From JADJAH01 sp964615795 (lineage in GTDB: Bacteria > Bacteroidota > Ignavibacteria > Tepidaquicellales > Tepidaquicellaceae), in assembly GCA_964615795.1 (NCBI GenBank), contig CAZTQR010000001.1, positions 54,890 to 118,889 of the forward strand: a stretch of 64,000 nucleotides of DNA. Reading direction: 5' to 3'. The position numbers were made by a program, and so were the translations under genes. Positions 43,666 through 52,678 of the stretch are shown one piece after another; position 1 is the first letter of the stretch, and each line of letters starts with the position of its first letter. Below the pieces are notes generated by a model, which ran no database searches, was not told the origin of the DNA, and saw nothing but the letters and a program-made list of their open reading frames with translations.

Positions 43666-43780
43666 CTTGATTTACTTTTTTTAAAAAGTAGTTCTAAGGG
43701 CTGTCAAAAGAAAGTTACTTTGGATAGTCTATATTCCTTTATTCTTCATCTCTCTATACTTAAAATGGCTTCACTTGTTC

Positions 43781-46618
43781 ATGATGAATTTTTTCAGAAT
43801 ACTTTACAGGATATCTCTGTTTTCATTCCTCCTTGCTTCCACAGCAAAGTCGCAGGAACTTTACGGCGGATGCTTTGACCGCTCATTGGCAATGAGAGGA
43901 TTGTCACCGTCTGACCTGTCAATTCCCGTGAACTTTGACGATGAGATGTCTGCCCGTGCAGGATTCAGGCTTATCATTCCGCTCGTCAGAGACATGATGC
44001 AGGATCCGGTTAAGTGCTTTGCATTTCCGGATTCTGTGCTCACTCTTTCACAACTGTCCGCTTACAGCTTTGCCGTAGAGATGTTTCAAATGCTGAATGT
44101 TACTCTACGCGCTGAACGGAATGAATCTAAAATGATCTCCGAAAGCAAGAGTCTCTCAGAATTGCTGAAGGATTTCATGAAGAGCAGAAAAAAGCAGGGC
44201 GATGCTTTGGATGTCTATACAGAACAGGAAAAGGAGTTTCTGAAAACAAAGATAATGGCGGTAATGTCTGATGCCGAAGATGTCCGGTCAGACAACACTG
44301 ACATATTTGCCTATAACAGATCGCGGGACTCGTCCATAGCTGTATCGAAAAGTGTGATTGAGCTTCTGAACAAAGCCGACAGGGACAGGCTTTATCAAAG
44401 GTGCATTGACGACCTTTGTTTCATGAGCGGAGTATATGAAGCGCTCAGATCGGGAAAGTTCACATCTGCATTTCAAGCATCCGGTTCCGAAAGTGAAACG
44501 GGGATCTCCGGAGGTGTTAGTTATATTTCACTTTCCGGCGGGATCCGCATCGTTATCGGAAGCAAAGAAGACAATAGGTACAAAGGGCATTTCGACATTA
44601 TCATTGATCCGGGCGGAAACGACGTATATGAACTTGAACCTGTTGCCGGCGCACTTTCCGAAAACACCCAATGCATAATTGACCTTGGTGGAAACGATAT
44701 CTATAAGGCAATCGGTGACATTTCACTTGCTTCGGCTTTCTTCGGTTCGTCATTCATTTTCGAATCGGGAGGAGATGATGTGTATATCGGTGGAGGCACT
44801 TCCGTTGCTTCTGCTATCTGCGGCCTTGCAGTTATATCTGACGAAAGCGGAAACGATGTTTACAAAGGACTGAATCATTCGATCGGTGCGGCAACCTTTG
44901 GGGTCGGGGCGGTGACAGACAATGACGGCAATGACACATACATAGCCAATTCCAATTCACAGGGATTCGGCTCAACTCAGGGAGTAGGAGTGATCCGCGA
45001 CAACAAGGGAAATGATTCTTACATTGTTGATTCACGCTCGCTTGATCTGGGAAGATATGAAGATCATTACATCTCAATGTGTCAGGGATACGGGAACGGA
45101 GTGCGTCCGTATTATGCCGGAGGCATCGGAATGATAATTGAGTCGTCGGGTAATGACACATACACCACAGACATTTTCGGGCAAGGCGGGGCATACTGGT
45201 TTTCACTTGGTTGTACTGCGGACAAGTCAGGCAATGACAAGTACAATTCTTATCAGTACGGACAAGGGGCAGGCATTCATCTTGCAGTTGGCTTGCTGAA
45301 AGACTTTGACGGCTGGGATTTCTATTCTTCCAACGGCGTGTCTCAGGGATGCGGGCATGATTACGGATTCGGACTGCTTCATGACCTGAAGGGCAATGAC
45401 AACTACTCCGCCTATTCGCTTTCGCAGGGCGCAGGCAATGCCAACGGTGTGGGGATACTTCTTGATGAAGAAGGAAGAGACGGATACCTGAACAAGGAAC
45501 CCGGAAATGCGAGAGGCTACGGAAACTCACGGAGAGAATACGGAAGCATCGGCATTTTTTCGGATTGCTCCGGCGAAGATTTTTATTCAGTTCCCGGAAA
45601 GGACAGTTCTTTCAATCAAACATCCATGTGGGGCGGATTTCTTGACGAAGCAAGAATGCCCGAAGCATCGCAGGTACCCACATCCTCAGGCTACAAGGTG
45701 CCGGTTGATTCTTCACGAAGTTATTCGCAGGAGGAATTTCTTATCATGGCAAAGACGATAGAGCCGAGGTTTCAGCTGTGGAAGGATTTCGGATTCAGGA
45801 ACCTTACCGGAGACAGCGCCGCCACTTCTCTTTTCATTCTTAAATATCTTGATACGGAGGATCACAGGGTTTCACTTGTACTTCGCGATCTCGCGCAGAA
45901 GATAGGGACCTCAATGAGTGAAGTGTTTCAGAGAGAACTGAACAGGTATATTGATGATCAATCATCTTCATCCAGACTTTCGGCGGAACAGGTCTCATTC
46001 ATTTGTTATCTGTACGGCGAAACCGGAGATCCTTCCGGCAAGGTTCAGCTTCTTGAACTCACACAGGATCAAAACAAAAGGATCCGTGCCTCGGCGGTAA
46101 ATGCACTTGGAAAGATCAGGACAGACAGTGCTGACACTGATTTTGCCATACTCGTTTCCTCTAGGCTGCGCGAACTTTCAGAACAGCCCGGATCATCAAA
46201 GATGCTCAGAAAGGACATTGCATTTGCATTTAAGAAGTATAAGTCAGATGCAAACATTGCAGCGCTTATGAAGATGCTTGACGATGATTACTTTGCGTCA
46301 AGATTTCTTTCTGCCGCCTGTCTTGCATCATACGGCTCCTCTTACTATGACTTTCTCAAAGCGCGCAATGGCCTGACTTATCCGGCAACAGCAAACGGAC
46401 GCATGGCATTCTACATGTCTCTTGAGAATGCAGATGAGGAACTGCTTATTAACATTCTTGACAACGCAATGACATCGCCTTCAACCGATGCGGAGAAGCT
46501 TGCATACTGTCTACTGATTGAAAACAGATCTGAGGTGATTCCTTCAATAATGGATAATGCCAAGTTTGCGGAATTTATCGGGTCTGTAAAGGAAACAACC
46601 AAATTAAGAAAATTCTGA
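43781..46618 (+). CDS. Large exported GND-repeat (beta-solenoid) protein with HEAT-type C-terminal region
   Basis: The 945-residue product has a signal peptide (FFRILYRISLFSFLLASTAKS). Residues about 25-270 form a helical region. From about 275 to 600 there are about twelve repeats, each carrying a GND-type turn such as GGNDVYELE, SGNDVYKGL, DGNDTYIAN or KGNDSYIVD, in a unit of about 25-35 residues built as SQGxGxxxGxGxLxDxxGNDxY. From about 740 to 870 there are HEAT-like helices (KRIRASAVNALGKIR). I do not recognise a family. It lacks a T9SS domain. The start is the first ATG; the in-frame TTG at 43775 is rejected. The next gene starts 1 bp after its stop. Confidence 0.83.
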   Translation: MMNFFRILYRISLFSFLLASTAKSQELYGGCFDRSLAMRGLSPSDLSIPVNFDDEMSARAGFRLIIPLVRDMMQDPVKCFAFPDSVLTLSQLSAYSFAVEMFQMLNVTLRAERNESKMISESKSLSELLKDFMKSRKKQGDALDVYTEQEKEFLKTKIMAVMSDAEDVRSDNTDIFAYNRSRDSSIAVSKSVIELLNKADRDRLYQRCIDDLCFMSGVYEALRSGKFTSAFQASGSESETGISGGVSYISLSGGIRIVIGSKEDNRYKGHFDIIIDPGGNDVYELEPVAGALSENTQCIIDLGGNDIYKAIGDISLASAFFGSSFIFESGGDDVYIGGGTSVASAICGLAVISDESGNDVYKGLNHSIGAATFGVGAVTDNDGNDTYIANSNSQGFGSTQGVGVIRDNKGNDSYIVDSRSLDLGRYEDHYISMCQGYGNGVRPYYAGGIGMIIESSGNDTYTTDIFGQGGAYWFSLGCTADKSGNDKYNSYQYGQGAGIHLAVGLLKDFDGWDFYSSNGVSQGCGHDYGFGLLHDLKGNDNYSAYSLSQGAGNANGVGILLDEEGRDGYLNKEPGNARGYGNSRREYGSIGIFSDCSGEDFYSVPGKDSSFNQTSMWGGFLDEARMPEASQVPTSSGYKVPVDSSRSYSQEEFLIMAKTIEPRFQLWKDFGFRNLTGDSAATSLFILKYLDTEDHRVSLVLRDLAQKIGTSMSEVFQRELNRYIDDQSSSSRLSAEQVSFICYLYGETGDPSGKVQLLELTQDQNKRIRASAVNALGKIRTDSADTDFAILVSSRLRELSEQPGSSKMLRKDIAFAFKKYKSDANIAALMKMLDDDYFASRFLSAACLASYGSSYYDFLKARNGLTYPATANGRMAFYMSLENADEELLINILDNAMTSPSTDAEKLAYCLLIENRSEVIPSIMDNAKFAEFIGSVKETTKLRKF

Positions 46619-46619
46619 G

Positions 46620-47309
46620 ATGAAAAAGATAAGCCTTATCACGGCTGTTGCATTTGCCGCACTTTGCATGTTGCAGTCGTGTATTGAATTGAAACAGGTT
46701 ACGCACATTAACAAAGACGGCTCAGGAATAATAAACATTCACTACTCGACGCGCATGTCTAATCTCTCGATGGGCGATGAGATGGGCAACTTTGCATTCA
46801 GCGAAATAAAGGCGCGGAACTATCTTACATCAGCAGACACTGAAGTAAGGGAGCTGAAGATAGATACGAGGAACAATGATTCCACAATTCATGTAACGGC
46901 TGTTGTGAATTTTTCGGATTTTAACAAACTGAATGAGGCAAAGACTTTTTCAAAATTCAGGACACTGTGGGAAAAAGCCGGAGACGAGTATGTCTTTATG
47001 TATGCACTCGACAAGGACTCTGTCGCAGGCATCAATTTTTCCAAAGGTAACAATGAACTGAACTATGAGTTCAACTTTCCGGGAGACGTTGTTTCGGGCA
47101 ACGGAAAGTCTGAAGGCAGTAAAGCTGTCTGGAAGATTCAATCTTCCGGGATCTCCGACGGTTTCAATCTTCAGGCAAGAGTGAAAGCGGGTTCGGCGCT
47201 ATCGCAGTTGTTCAGAGTGGAGGTGCTGGTGGCTTTGATCCTACTTGCCCTGGCGCTGTTCACATTCCGCAACATGAGGAGATCGAACGAAAAAAAAGCC
47301 GCCCTGTAG
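46620..47309 (+). CDS. Lipoprotein with C-terminal transmembrane segment, partner of the GND-repeat protein
   Basis: The 229-residue product has a signal peptide with lipobox LQSC (Cys21 lipidated). A soluble domain of about 165 residues follows, opening IELKQVTHINKDGSGIINIH, which recalls LppM/DUF3153-type lipoproteins. A single membrane segment lies near the end (VEVLVALILLALALF) before a basic tail. Dual anchoring through a lipid and a helix suggests a place on the outer face of the inner membrane. It lies 1 bp after the GND-repeat gene and is probably translated with it. Its last codons lie inside the terminator hairpin at 47296-47329. Confidence 0.75.
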   Translation: MKKISLITAVAFAALCMLQSCIELKQVTHINKDGSGIINIHYSTRMSNLSMGDEMGNFAFSEIKARNYLTSADTEVRELKIDTRNNDSTIHVTAVVNFSDFNKLNEAKTFSKFRTLWEKAGDEYVFMYALDKDSVAGINFSKGNNELNYEFNFPGDVVSGNGKSEGSKAVWKIQSSGISDGFNLQARVKAGSALSQLFRVEVLVALILLALALFTFRNMRRSNEKKAAL

Positions 47310-47329
47310 CATGTGCAACAGGGCGGCTT
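47290..47329 (-). terminator. Strong terminator overlapping the end of a convergent gene
   Basis: AAGCCGCCCTGT (47296-47307) pairs with ACAGGGCGGCTT (47318-47329), a perfect 12-bp stem with a 10-nt loop. On the minus strand a run of eight T follows (complement of the A-run at 47290-47297). It terminates the BNR/dockerin-like gene and also covers the last codons and stop of the plus-strand lipoprotein gene. Confidence 0.88.
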
Positions 47330-47376
47330 GATAGTGCGAACAAAGATCAGGAAATCAGATCTTGCATCAGTTCAAT

Positions 47377-50300
47377 TCACTCCCTGATTCCCCTTTCGGC
47401 CTTCTTATTCTGATCATTTCCCGAACTCTTACTTTCATTATTCGTCTGTGACTTTTTCCCGTTGTCTGATGACTTTGTAGGCCCTGCTCCGGGAGGAACA
47501 ACCTTACCTACAAAGTTATAGGCATTGTTGTCAACCACGCTCAGGTCAGTTCCGTCAACGCTTCCGTCACCGTTCACATCTGTCGGAATGTATCCGGAAT
47601 TGAAGTTGTAAGCATCGTTGTCAACTGCACTTCCGTCCGATGCATCAACTGTTCCGTCCTGATTCACATCTCCGCTGTAGAAGCAGTACTTTGTTCCCTT
47701 GAGAACTTCGTTGCTTCCGTATGATTGAGAAGCGGCCGTTGTAAAATTATAACTGAACGGAACTCCGGCGGTAAACGATTCACCTCCTGCTTTGCTCCAG
47801 GTTTCAATTGAGTTTCTGTGTTTCACCTGAATGTAGTATGTCCCGGTCGGGGCATTTGCGAAGAGGAACGAACCGGAATACGTCAGAGAATCAATCACTC
47901 CTTTGGCCGAATCAATTATTGCATACGGTGATGAAGTGTTTCTGAGATAAGCCCTGACAGTGTCCTTCATGTTCATGTTGTTCGGTCCCGGGTTGAAGAA
48001 CGCTTCCGGTATCATGGTCAGAGTTGATGGCACTGCAAGTCCGACATTCAGTCTGACTCTAACGTCTTTATTTGGAGTTACCGGATCATTGGAACTGATC
48101 CTGACTCTTCCGGCGTAAGTTCCTGCAGTCAGGCCGTTTGAGCTGAAAGTCAGGTCAATGTTCTGGTTGCCGCCGGAATTGATAGTTCCGTTAAGAGGAT
48201 TTTCAGAGAGCCAGGAGATTCCTCCTATCTCATACTTGATTGCAAGATTGTCGTGGACATAATTGTTGTTGAAGACAGTCTGCAGTCCGTCCGTACCCGT
48301 CGAATTTTCAATGCCTATGGTGGCGGAATTCAGCAGAGTTGCCATCGTGAGATACTGGAAGATGATCCTGCCGTTTGTATAGAGGAAGATCTGGAACGAA
48401 TACGGACCTCCTGAGCTGTAGTGCGGAACGTTGTTGTACTGGATAACGAATCTGTTGTTTACTGCATCGTTGTAGTAGAATATGCCGCCTGAAGTTCTGA
48501 CATCAAGGTCATCCCAGAAAGCATACAATGTATTGTTAGGCTCACCGGCAGCCGGGATTGTTGTGTTCGAATATGCCACACTCGCAGTGGAGCTGAACGA
48601 TATCCAGCCGTTTGTACAGACCTTCAATTGTGTATAGTTTGTCCCGTAGTAGCTGAAGTTGAATGGCAGTGTAACATCTGCTGTTCCGTCATCGCCGGTA
48701 CCTGTTGTCCATGAAGTGATCTGAGTTCCGATCCCTGAAATATCAAACCAGTTGAATACCGGGCCGCCGGGCTCATCACTGTCTATCCACTCATATCCGA
48801 AAGTATCGGGACCGCCAAATCCGTCAATCACTTCAGGACCGGTGAATTTGTCAGCAGATCCCTTCGGCATAGCAGTCATTTCAGCGATCTGCTCATTGGT
48901 GAATGTTATGGAATTGTCCGCAGGTGCGGAGATCGTGCCGAGTTCGCGGAGACTCCAGCTAAGTGCAGATACGCCGGTGTTTCCCAGCGTTATTGTCCTC
49001 AGCTCTGAATTATTTCCCAAAGGCAGATTCACCGTTATCGAATCCGGAGCGGATGTAATGACCGGAGGAGGTGCATAGTTATTGCCAACACAGATCGAGT
49101 CTACATAGAGATTGTTTCCGAAACCGCTGTAAGCCCTGAACTTCAGGCAATTTGTACCTGTGGGAAGAGCATACGCCCTTCTTCCCCACTGCGAGCCCGT
49201 AGGTGTAAATTCAGAAGTTGATGTGCCGGTTGTATTCAGCGGGCCGCCGGATGCGCTTCCCCAAAGTCTGACGAGCGTTCCAAATGTTGATCCTGCATTT
49301 GTTGAAGACTCAATAATCAGTGAATCAACACCTGTGGTGTAAGGCGCATAAGCTACGTGAAAAATGATCGAGTCGTTAAATGATGAATTCGAGAATATCA
49401 GCGTCTTCATTGACTGATTCGTTCCGGCGCTGGCATTCCAGAAATCAAACTTTGCAGAGCCTGTTCCAATGCCGAAACTGCTGACTGCATTTCTCGTCCA
49501 GTACTGAGTGCCGGTAAACTCAAGCGCCCAGAAGTTCGGGGGAAATGCCGCATCTGTAAATCCTTCACAGAGAAACTGGTCTATTATCTTGAATTTGTAA
49601 AGCGCTGTGGAATCTTTGTTGTGAGCTACTGAATTATCCTGTGCGAAGATCCTGTAAAATATACTGTCTCCAATGCTGACATCTCCGTTTACGGAATTGA
49701 ATGCTGCGGAGAAACTGCTGCCACCGCCATTGATGAGTTTGAACTGCTTGACGGGAGACGGCGTGTTCTTGTACCATTTTACCCAAACGGAATCCAGGCC
49801 GAGATTATCAGTGACCGTGGCTGAAACAGTTGAAGGCCAGGTCGGCTTAGGCTGATCCGTCAAAGGAGAATGTGTAATTGAAGGGACCTGCGTATCTGTT
49901 GAAGCAACAAAAGTATGCAGAGATGCCGGTGCTGCGGCCGGTGAAACTGCCACCCTGTTGAGACTGTCCGTTGCCTTAATGTAATATCTGTAAGTGGCCG
50001 GAGAACCGTTTGCCGGAATATTTGCCGTCCAGTTATTGCCGCTTGAGTTGGTCAATGAAACACTGTCAGTGATTGACGGATTGTTTCTTGACCAATAAAG
50101 CTTTGTCTTTGACGGATTGATGCCAGAACCGGCAGGTACAATTACGCAGTTAACAGCATAAGATCCTGTAAGCTGTTCAGTATTCGGAAGCGGCGTGTGT
50201 GTGATTGACGGACCGATATCGAAATAAGCAGTCCATGCCTGGTAAGATCCGGTTCTGTTCTCACACCAGTAAGGCCACACTTTGCCGTTGCCCGATGTAA

Positions 50301-51666
50301 TGCCGATGTAATCGCCCTGATATCCGGTCGCGAGTCCCGAGATCGGAGTGGGCCTGAACTTCTGATCGGATATCAGAATCTCCGACCAGCTTGTTCCGCC
50401 GTCAATTGACCTTGCAACGAATACCTGAGCGGAGTCGTTTGTTGGAGTGTTTCTTGTATCATAGAATACGACGTTCACGCCGCCGTATTCGTCAACTCTC
50501 ACGGCAGGCATGTACTGGTACTTTCCGTTTCCGGCCGCATCCTGATTCACTCTTGATGCTGACCACGTGTTTCCGCCGTCTGTTGACTTGTGCAGAATCA
50601 CGTCGGCTACGTCTGTGGCCGGAGCGATTGTCTTCTCAGCGGTCACAACATAGATCCAACCGTTCCTTGTACCGCCCGATCTGTCAACATCAATTCTCGG
50701 GAAACCGTTTGCACGGATGCTGTTAAAGAGCGCAGCTGCACGGATTCCGTTCATGTTGTTTGCATTGTTCTTTGCAATCGCCCATGAGACGCCGCCGTTG
50801 GTGGACTTTGCGAATCCAAGCGAATCCTCCGTAGAGTTTTGTCCGTTTGTTGTGCAGTTAGCCCACACAACATATACTTCACCGTTTGGTCCCACTCTTA
50901 CATCACAGCCCTGATGATGATGTCCGGAAGAAGTAGGAGGACTGACCGGTGCAATAGATGACCAGCTTGTTCCGCTGTTGGTTGTATAAGAAAGGACGAT
51001 CCTGTTTGTGTAAGTGCCTGCGAACTCAGTATAAACCGTGTATGACCTTCCGTAGTATGCACTTGAGGACGCGTCATCGGTTCCGGAAAGGTTTTTGTCT
51101 GCGCTGGTGGATGCACCCGGGAATGTGACCGTAGGTATCCAGTTTATTCCGTTATTTGTGGATGCGCTTGCTCCCATCGAACCGGTAGTTGTAATGTATG
51201 ACATAAGAAAGGTGCCGTTCTTGTCAATAGTTGGTCCGGGGTCTCCGAAAGAAAATCCACCGTTATTCAGTGTATCACTTCCAAACCATGTAACACCGCC
51301 GTCTGTTGTCACATAAACACCGGTGCTGAAAGTGGAGCCGCCACGGTAAGTGTTGGCCGATGCAAGCATGATCAGCTGATTAAGCGGATGCCTTGTGATA
51401 GGCGTTTCGCTTTGAGTGCCTGCGCTTGGATGAACTCTGAAATTTGGAGAAACTGCAAAAGTGCCGATTGGTGTAATTGTGTAGCGGGGATCATTACTCA
51501 CAGTGTAATTGTCCTGCTCGGGCAACGGAGAGTAAATGCCTTGCGTGTAGAGCCTTGTCATGCTCGGGTCGGGATTCCATCTCGGAGAATTGTCGGGGGA
51601 CTTCTGACCCATGAATAAGAACACTGCAAAGAGCAGTACCGAAGAAAACGGTATGAATTTTCTCAT
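47377..51666 (-). CDS. Secreted BNR-repeat (sialidase-fold) protein with C-terminal dockerin-like module
   Basis: The 1429-residue product has a short signal peptide and a sialidase-type beta-propeller (about 100-480) with at least six Asp-box motifs of form SxDGGxTW (VTTDGGVTWFGS, KSTNGGVSWAIA, KSTDGGNTWSAS, RSIDGGTSWSEI). Beta-sandwich modules follow, including a part near 970-1140 (NFSYYGTNYTQLKVCTNGW) and an anchor-like HRN module near 1284 (VKHRNSIETW). The end, near 1330-1390, is a dockerin-like pair (SGDVNQDGTVDASDGSAVDN, DVNGDGSVDGTDLSVVDNN) and then a charged tail rich in Ser, Asn and Lys. It has no T9SS sorting domain. A sialidase active site is not evident. Confidence 0.85.
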   Translation of the reverse strand: MRKFIPFSSVLLFAVFLFMGQKSPDNSPRWNPDPSMTRLYTQGIYSPLPEQDNYTVSNDPRYTITPIGTFAVSPNFRVHPSAGTQSETPITRHPLNQLIMLASANTYRGGSTFSTGVYVTTDGGVTWFGSDTLNNGGFSFGDPGPTIDKNGTFLMSYITTTGSMGASASTNNGINWIPTVTFPGASTSADKNLSGTDDASSSAYYGRSYTVYTEFAGTYTNRIVLSYTTNSGTSWSSIAPVSPPTSSGHHHQGCDVRVGPNGEVYVVWANCTTNGQNSTEDSLGFAKSTNGGVSWAIAKNNANNMNGIRAAALFNSIRANGFPRIDVDRSGGTRNGWIYVVTAEKTIAPATDVADVILHKSTDGGNTWSASRVNQDAAGNGKYQYMPAVRVDEYGGVNVVFYDTRNTPTNDSAQVFVARSIDGGTSWSEILISDQKFRPTPISGLATGYQGDYIGITSGNGKVWPYWCENRTGSYQAWTAYFDIGPSITHTPLPNTEQLTGSYAVNCVIVPAGSGINPSKTKLYWSRNNPSITDSVSLTNSSGNNWTANIPANGSPATYRYYIKATDSLNRVAVSPAAAPASLHTFVASTDTQVPSITHSPLTDQPKPTWPSTVSATVTDNLGLDSVWVKWYKNTPSPVKQFKLINGGGSSFSAAFNSVNGDVSIGDSIFYRIFAQDNSVAHNKDSTALYKFKIIDQFLCEGFTDAAFPPNFWALEFTGTQYWTRNAVSSFGIGTGSAKFDFWNASAGTNQSMKTLIFSNSSFNDSIIFHVAYAPYTTGVDSLIIESSTNAGSTFGTLVRLWGSASGGPLNTTGTSTSEFTPTGSQWGRRAYALPTGTNCLKFRAYSGFGNNLYVDSICVGNNYAPPPVITSAPDSITVNLPLGNNSELRTITLGNTGVSALSWSLRELGTISAPADNSITFTNEQIAEMTAMPKGSADKFTGPEVIDGFGGPDTFGYEWIDSDEPGGPVFNWFDISGIGTQITSWTTGTGDDGTADVTLPFNFSYYGTNYTQLKVCTNGWISFSSTASVAYSNTTIPAAGEPNNTLYAFWDDLDVRTSGGIFYYNDAVNNRFVIQYNNVPHYSSGGPYSFQIFLYTNGRIIFQYLTMATLLNSATIGIENSTGTDGLQTVFNNNYVHDNLAIKYEIGGISWLSENPLNGTINSGGNQNIDLTFSSNGLTAGTYAGRVRISSNDPVTPNKDVRVRLNVGLAVPSTLTMIPEAFFNPGPNNMNMKDTVRAYLRNTSSPYAIIDSAKGVIDSLTYSGSFLFANAPTGTYYIQVKHRNSIETWSKAGGESFTAGVPFSYNFTTAASQSYGSNEVLKGTKYCFYSGDVNQDGTVDASDGSAVDNDAYNFNSGYIPTDVNGDGSVDGTDLSVVDNNAYNFVGKVVPPGAGPTKSSDNGKKSQTNNESKSSGNDQNKKAERGIRE

Positions 51667-51867
51667 GTAGGTGAGGGTTTGAATTGAAGGAACGAATAAT
51701 GTTTAGAAGCAAAATTATTCTAACCGAAGGAAAGAATCAATAATGAGTAAATGACAGATATTCTGATTGTAATTTTGAGAGGGAGAGTTGAGAATCGTTT
51801 CTGCTAAGGAGCCGTTGTGATAATGTTTCCTGAAGCACTGTACGTTACTGAGGTAAGGAGTGTGTAG
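51667..51867. other. Short intergenic region upstream of the BNR protein
   Basis: About 200 bp between the GNAT gene end and the BNR gene start, both minus strand. It contains the promoter-like element at 51710-51741 and otherwise nothing recognisable. Confidence 0.5.
51710..51741 (-). promoter_or_regulatory. Bacteroidota-type promoter for the BNR/dockerin-like gene
   Basis: On the minus strand ATTG (51738-51741) is followed after 20 bp by TAATTTTG (51710-51717), an exact TAnnTTTG. The ATG at 51666 is 43 bp downstream. Confidence 0.45.
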
Positions 51868-52656
51868 TCAACCGCCGATAACATAATTGCTTCTCTCATA
51901 CAATAAGGTGTAACCATACCTCAGCATGTTTCTGTAAGAAGCATTATCCAAATGAGTTTCAGTTGTGATGTGACTGCAACCTGCGCTTCCCGCCGCGTCT
52001 ATCCTTGTTTTGAGCAATGCACCCTGAGCACCCTTGCCTCTGTACTCGGGCAATGTAGTGGCGAAGCAATTCCAAGCCATTTCACCGTTGAAGAAGACGC
52101 ATCCTGTTGAAACAGGTTTTTCCCCGTCAAAAGCCATGTAGAACTTCCAGCAATCTGATCCGATGACAGAAGAGATCAACGGCTTAGTTACTTCAGGAAA
52201 ATCAAAAGCTGACGTTACAAGCCCGGCGAAAACATCGCCCTCTTCAATGCCGATCTCCCTTATTGCCAAAGATGTGCCTGCACCTTCAATCCCGGATGTA
52301 TCTCTTACAAATCGCGCCCATTTGTTTTTTATTGCATAACCTTTGCCGGCAAGCAGTTCCGCAACATTGTCCGTTACAAGATAAGGCGGAATCTGAAGAG
52401 CAAAGATGCCTTCTCTGCCTGCATAGAACTCCTCAATCTCGCTGACCATCGAATCTTCAGGCGGTGCACTGAATCCCATCACTCTGCTTATTGAGAATCC
52501 CGGAAATGCATCAGTTCTGATTGCAGTAACTCCGCCAATCCTGAGCACACTTCCGCCAAGCAATTTCATCTTCTCTTCATCAGGTGCAGAGTGCATTTGA
52601 AAAATTGCTTCTGCTTCAGTTGCTTCCGCAAGTTGCCGAAGTCTTTCAGCTTTCAT
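51868..52656 (-). CDS. GNAT family N-acetyltransferase
   Basis: The 262-residue product carries a C-terminal GNAT fold with the acetyl-CoA-binding loop LPEYRGKGAQGALLKTRI (near residues 200-217) and HLDNASYRNMLRYGYTLLYER after it. The N-terminal half (about 1-125) is a second, more divergent domain containing MGFSAPPEDSMVSEIEEFY, a two-domain arrangement seen in some GNAT enzymes. Substrate unknown; cytoplasmic. It starts at an ATG about 20 bp after the stop of the thermonuclease-like gene and is probably co-transcribed with it. Confidence 0.85.
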   Translation of the reverse strand: MKAERLRQLAEATEAEAIFQMHSAPDEEKMKLLGGSVLRIGGVTAIRTDAFPGFSISRVMGFSAPPEDSMVSEIEEFYAGREGIFALQIPPYLVTDNVAELLAGKGYAIKNKWARFVRDTSGIEGAGTSLAIREIGIEEGDVFAGLVTSAFDFPEVTKPLISSVIGSDCWKFYMAFDGEKPVSTGCVFFNGEMAWNCFATTLPEYRGKGAQGALLKTRIDAAGSAGCSHITTETHLDNASYRNMLRYGYTLLYERSNYVIGG

Positions 52657-52678
52657 CGGATATTCCGCATTGCCTGTT

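Noticed and set aside
43672..43690. A T/A-rich near-palindrome upstream of the VCBS-type T9SS gene
   Set aside because: Simple-sequence A and T runs pair by composition; one arm has extra bases, and no regulator site or promoter fits.
44832..45530. A 232-codon minus-strand frame opposite the GND repeats
   Set aside because: The repeats on the plus strand create long antisense frames by periodicity; the composition (Cys, His, Arg rich) is not protein-like.
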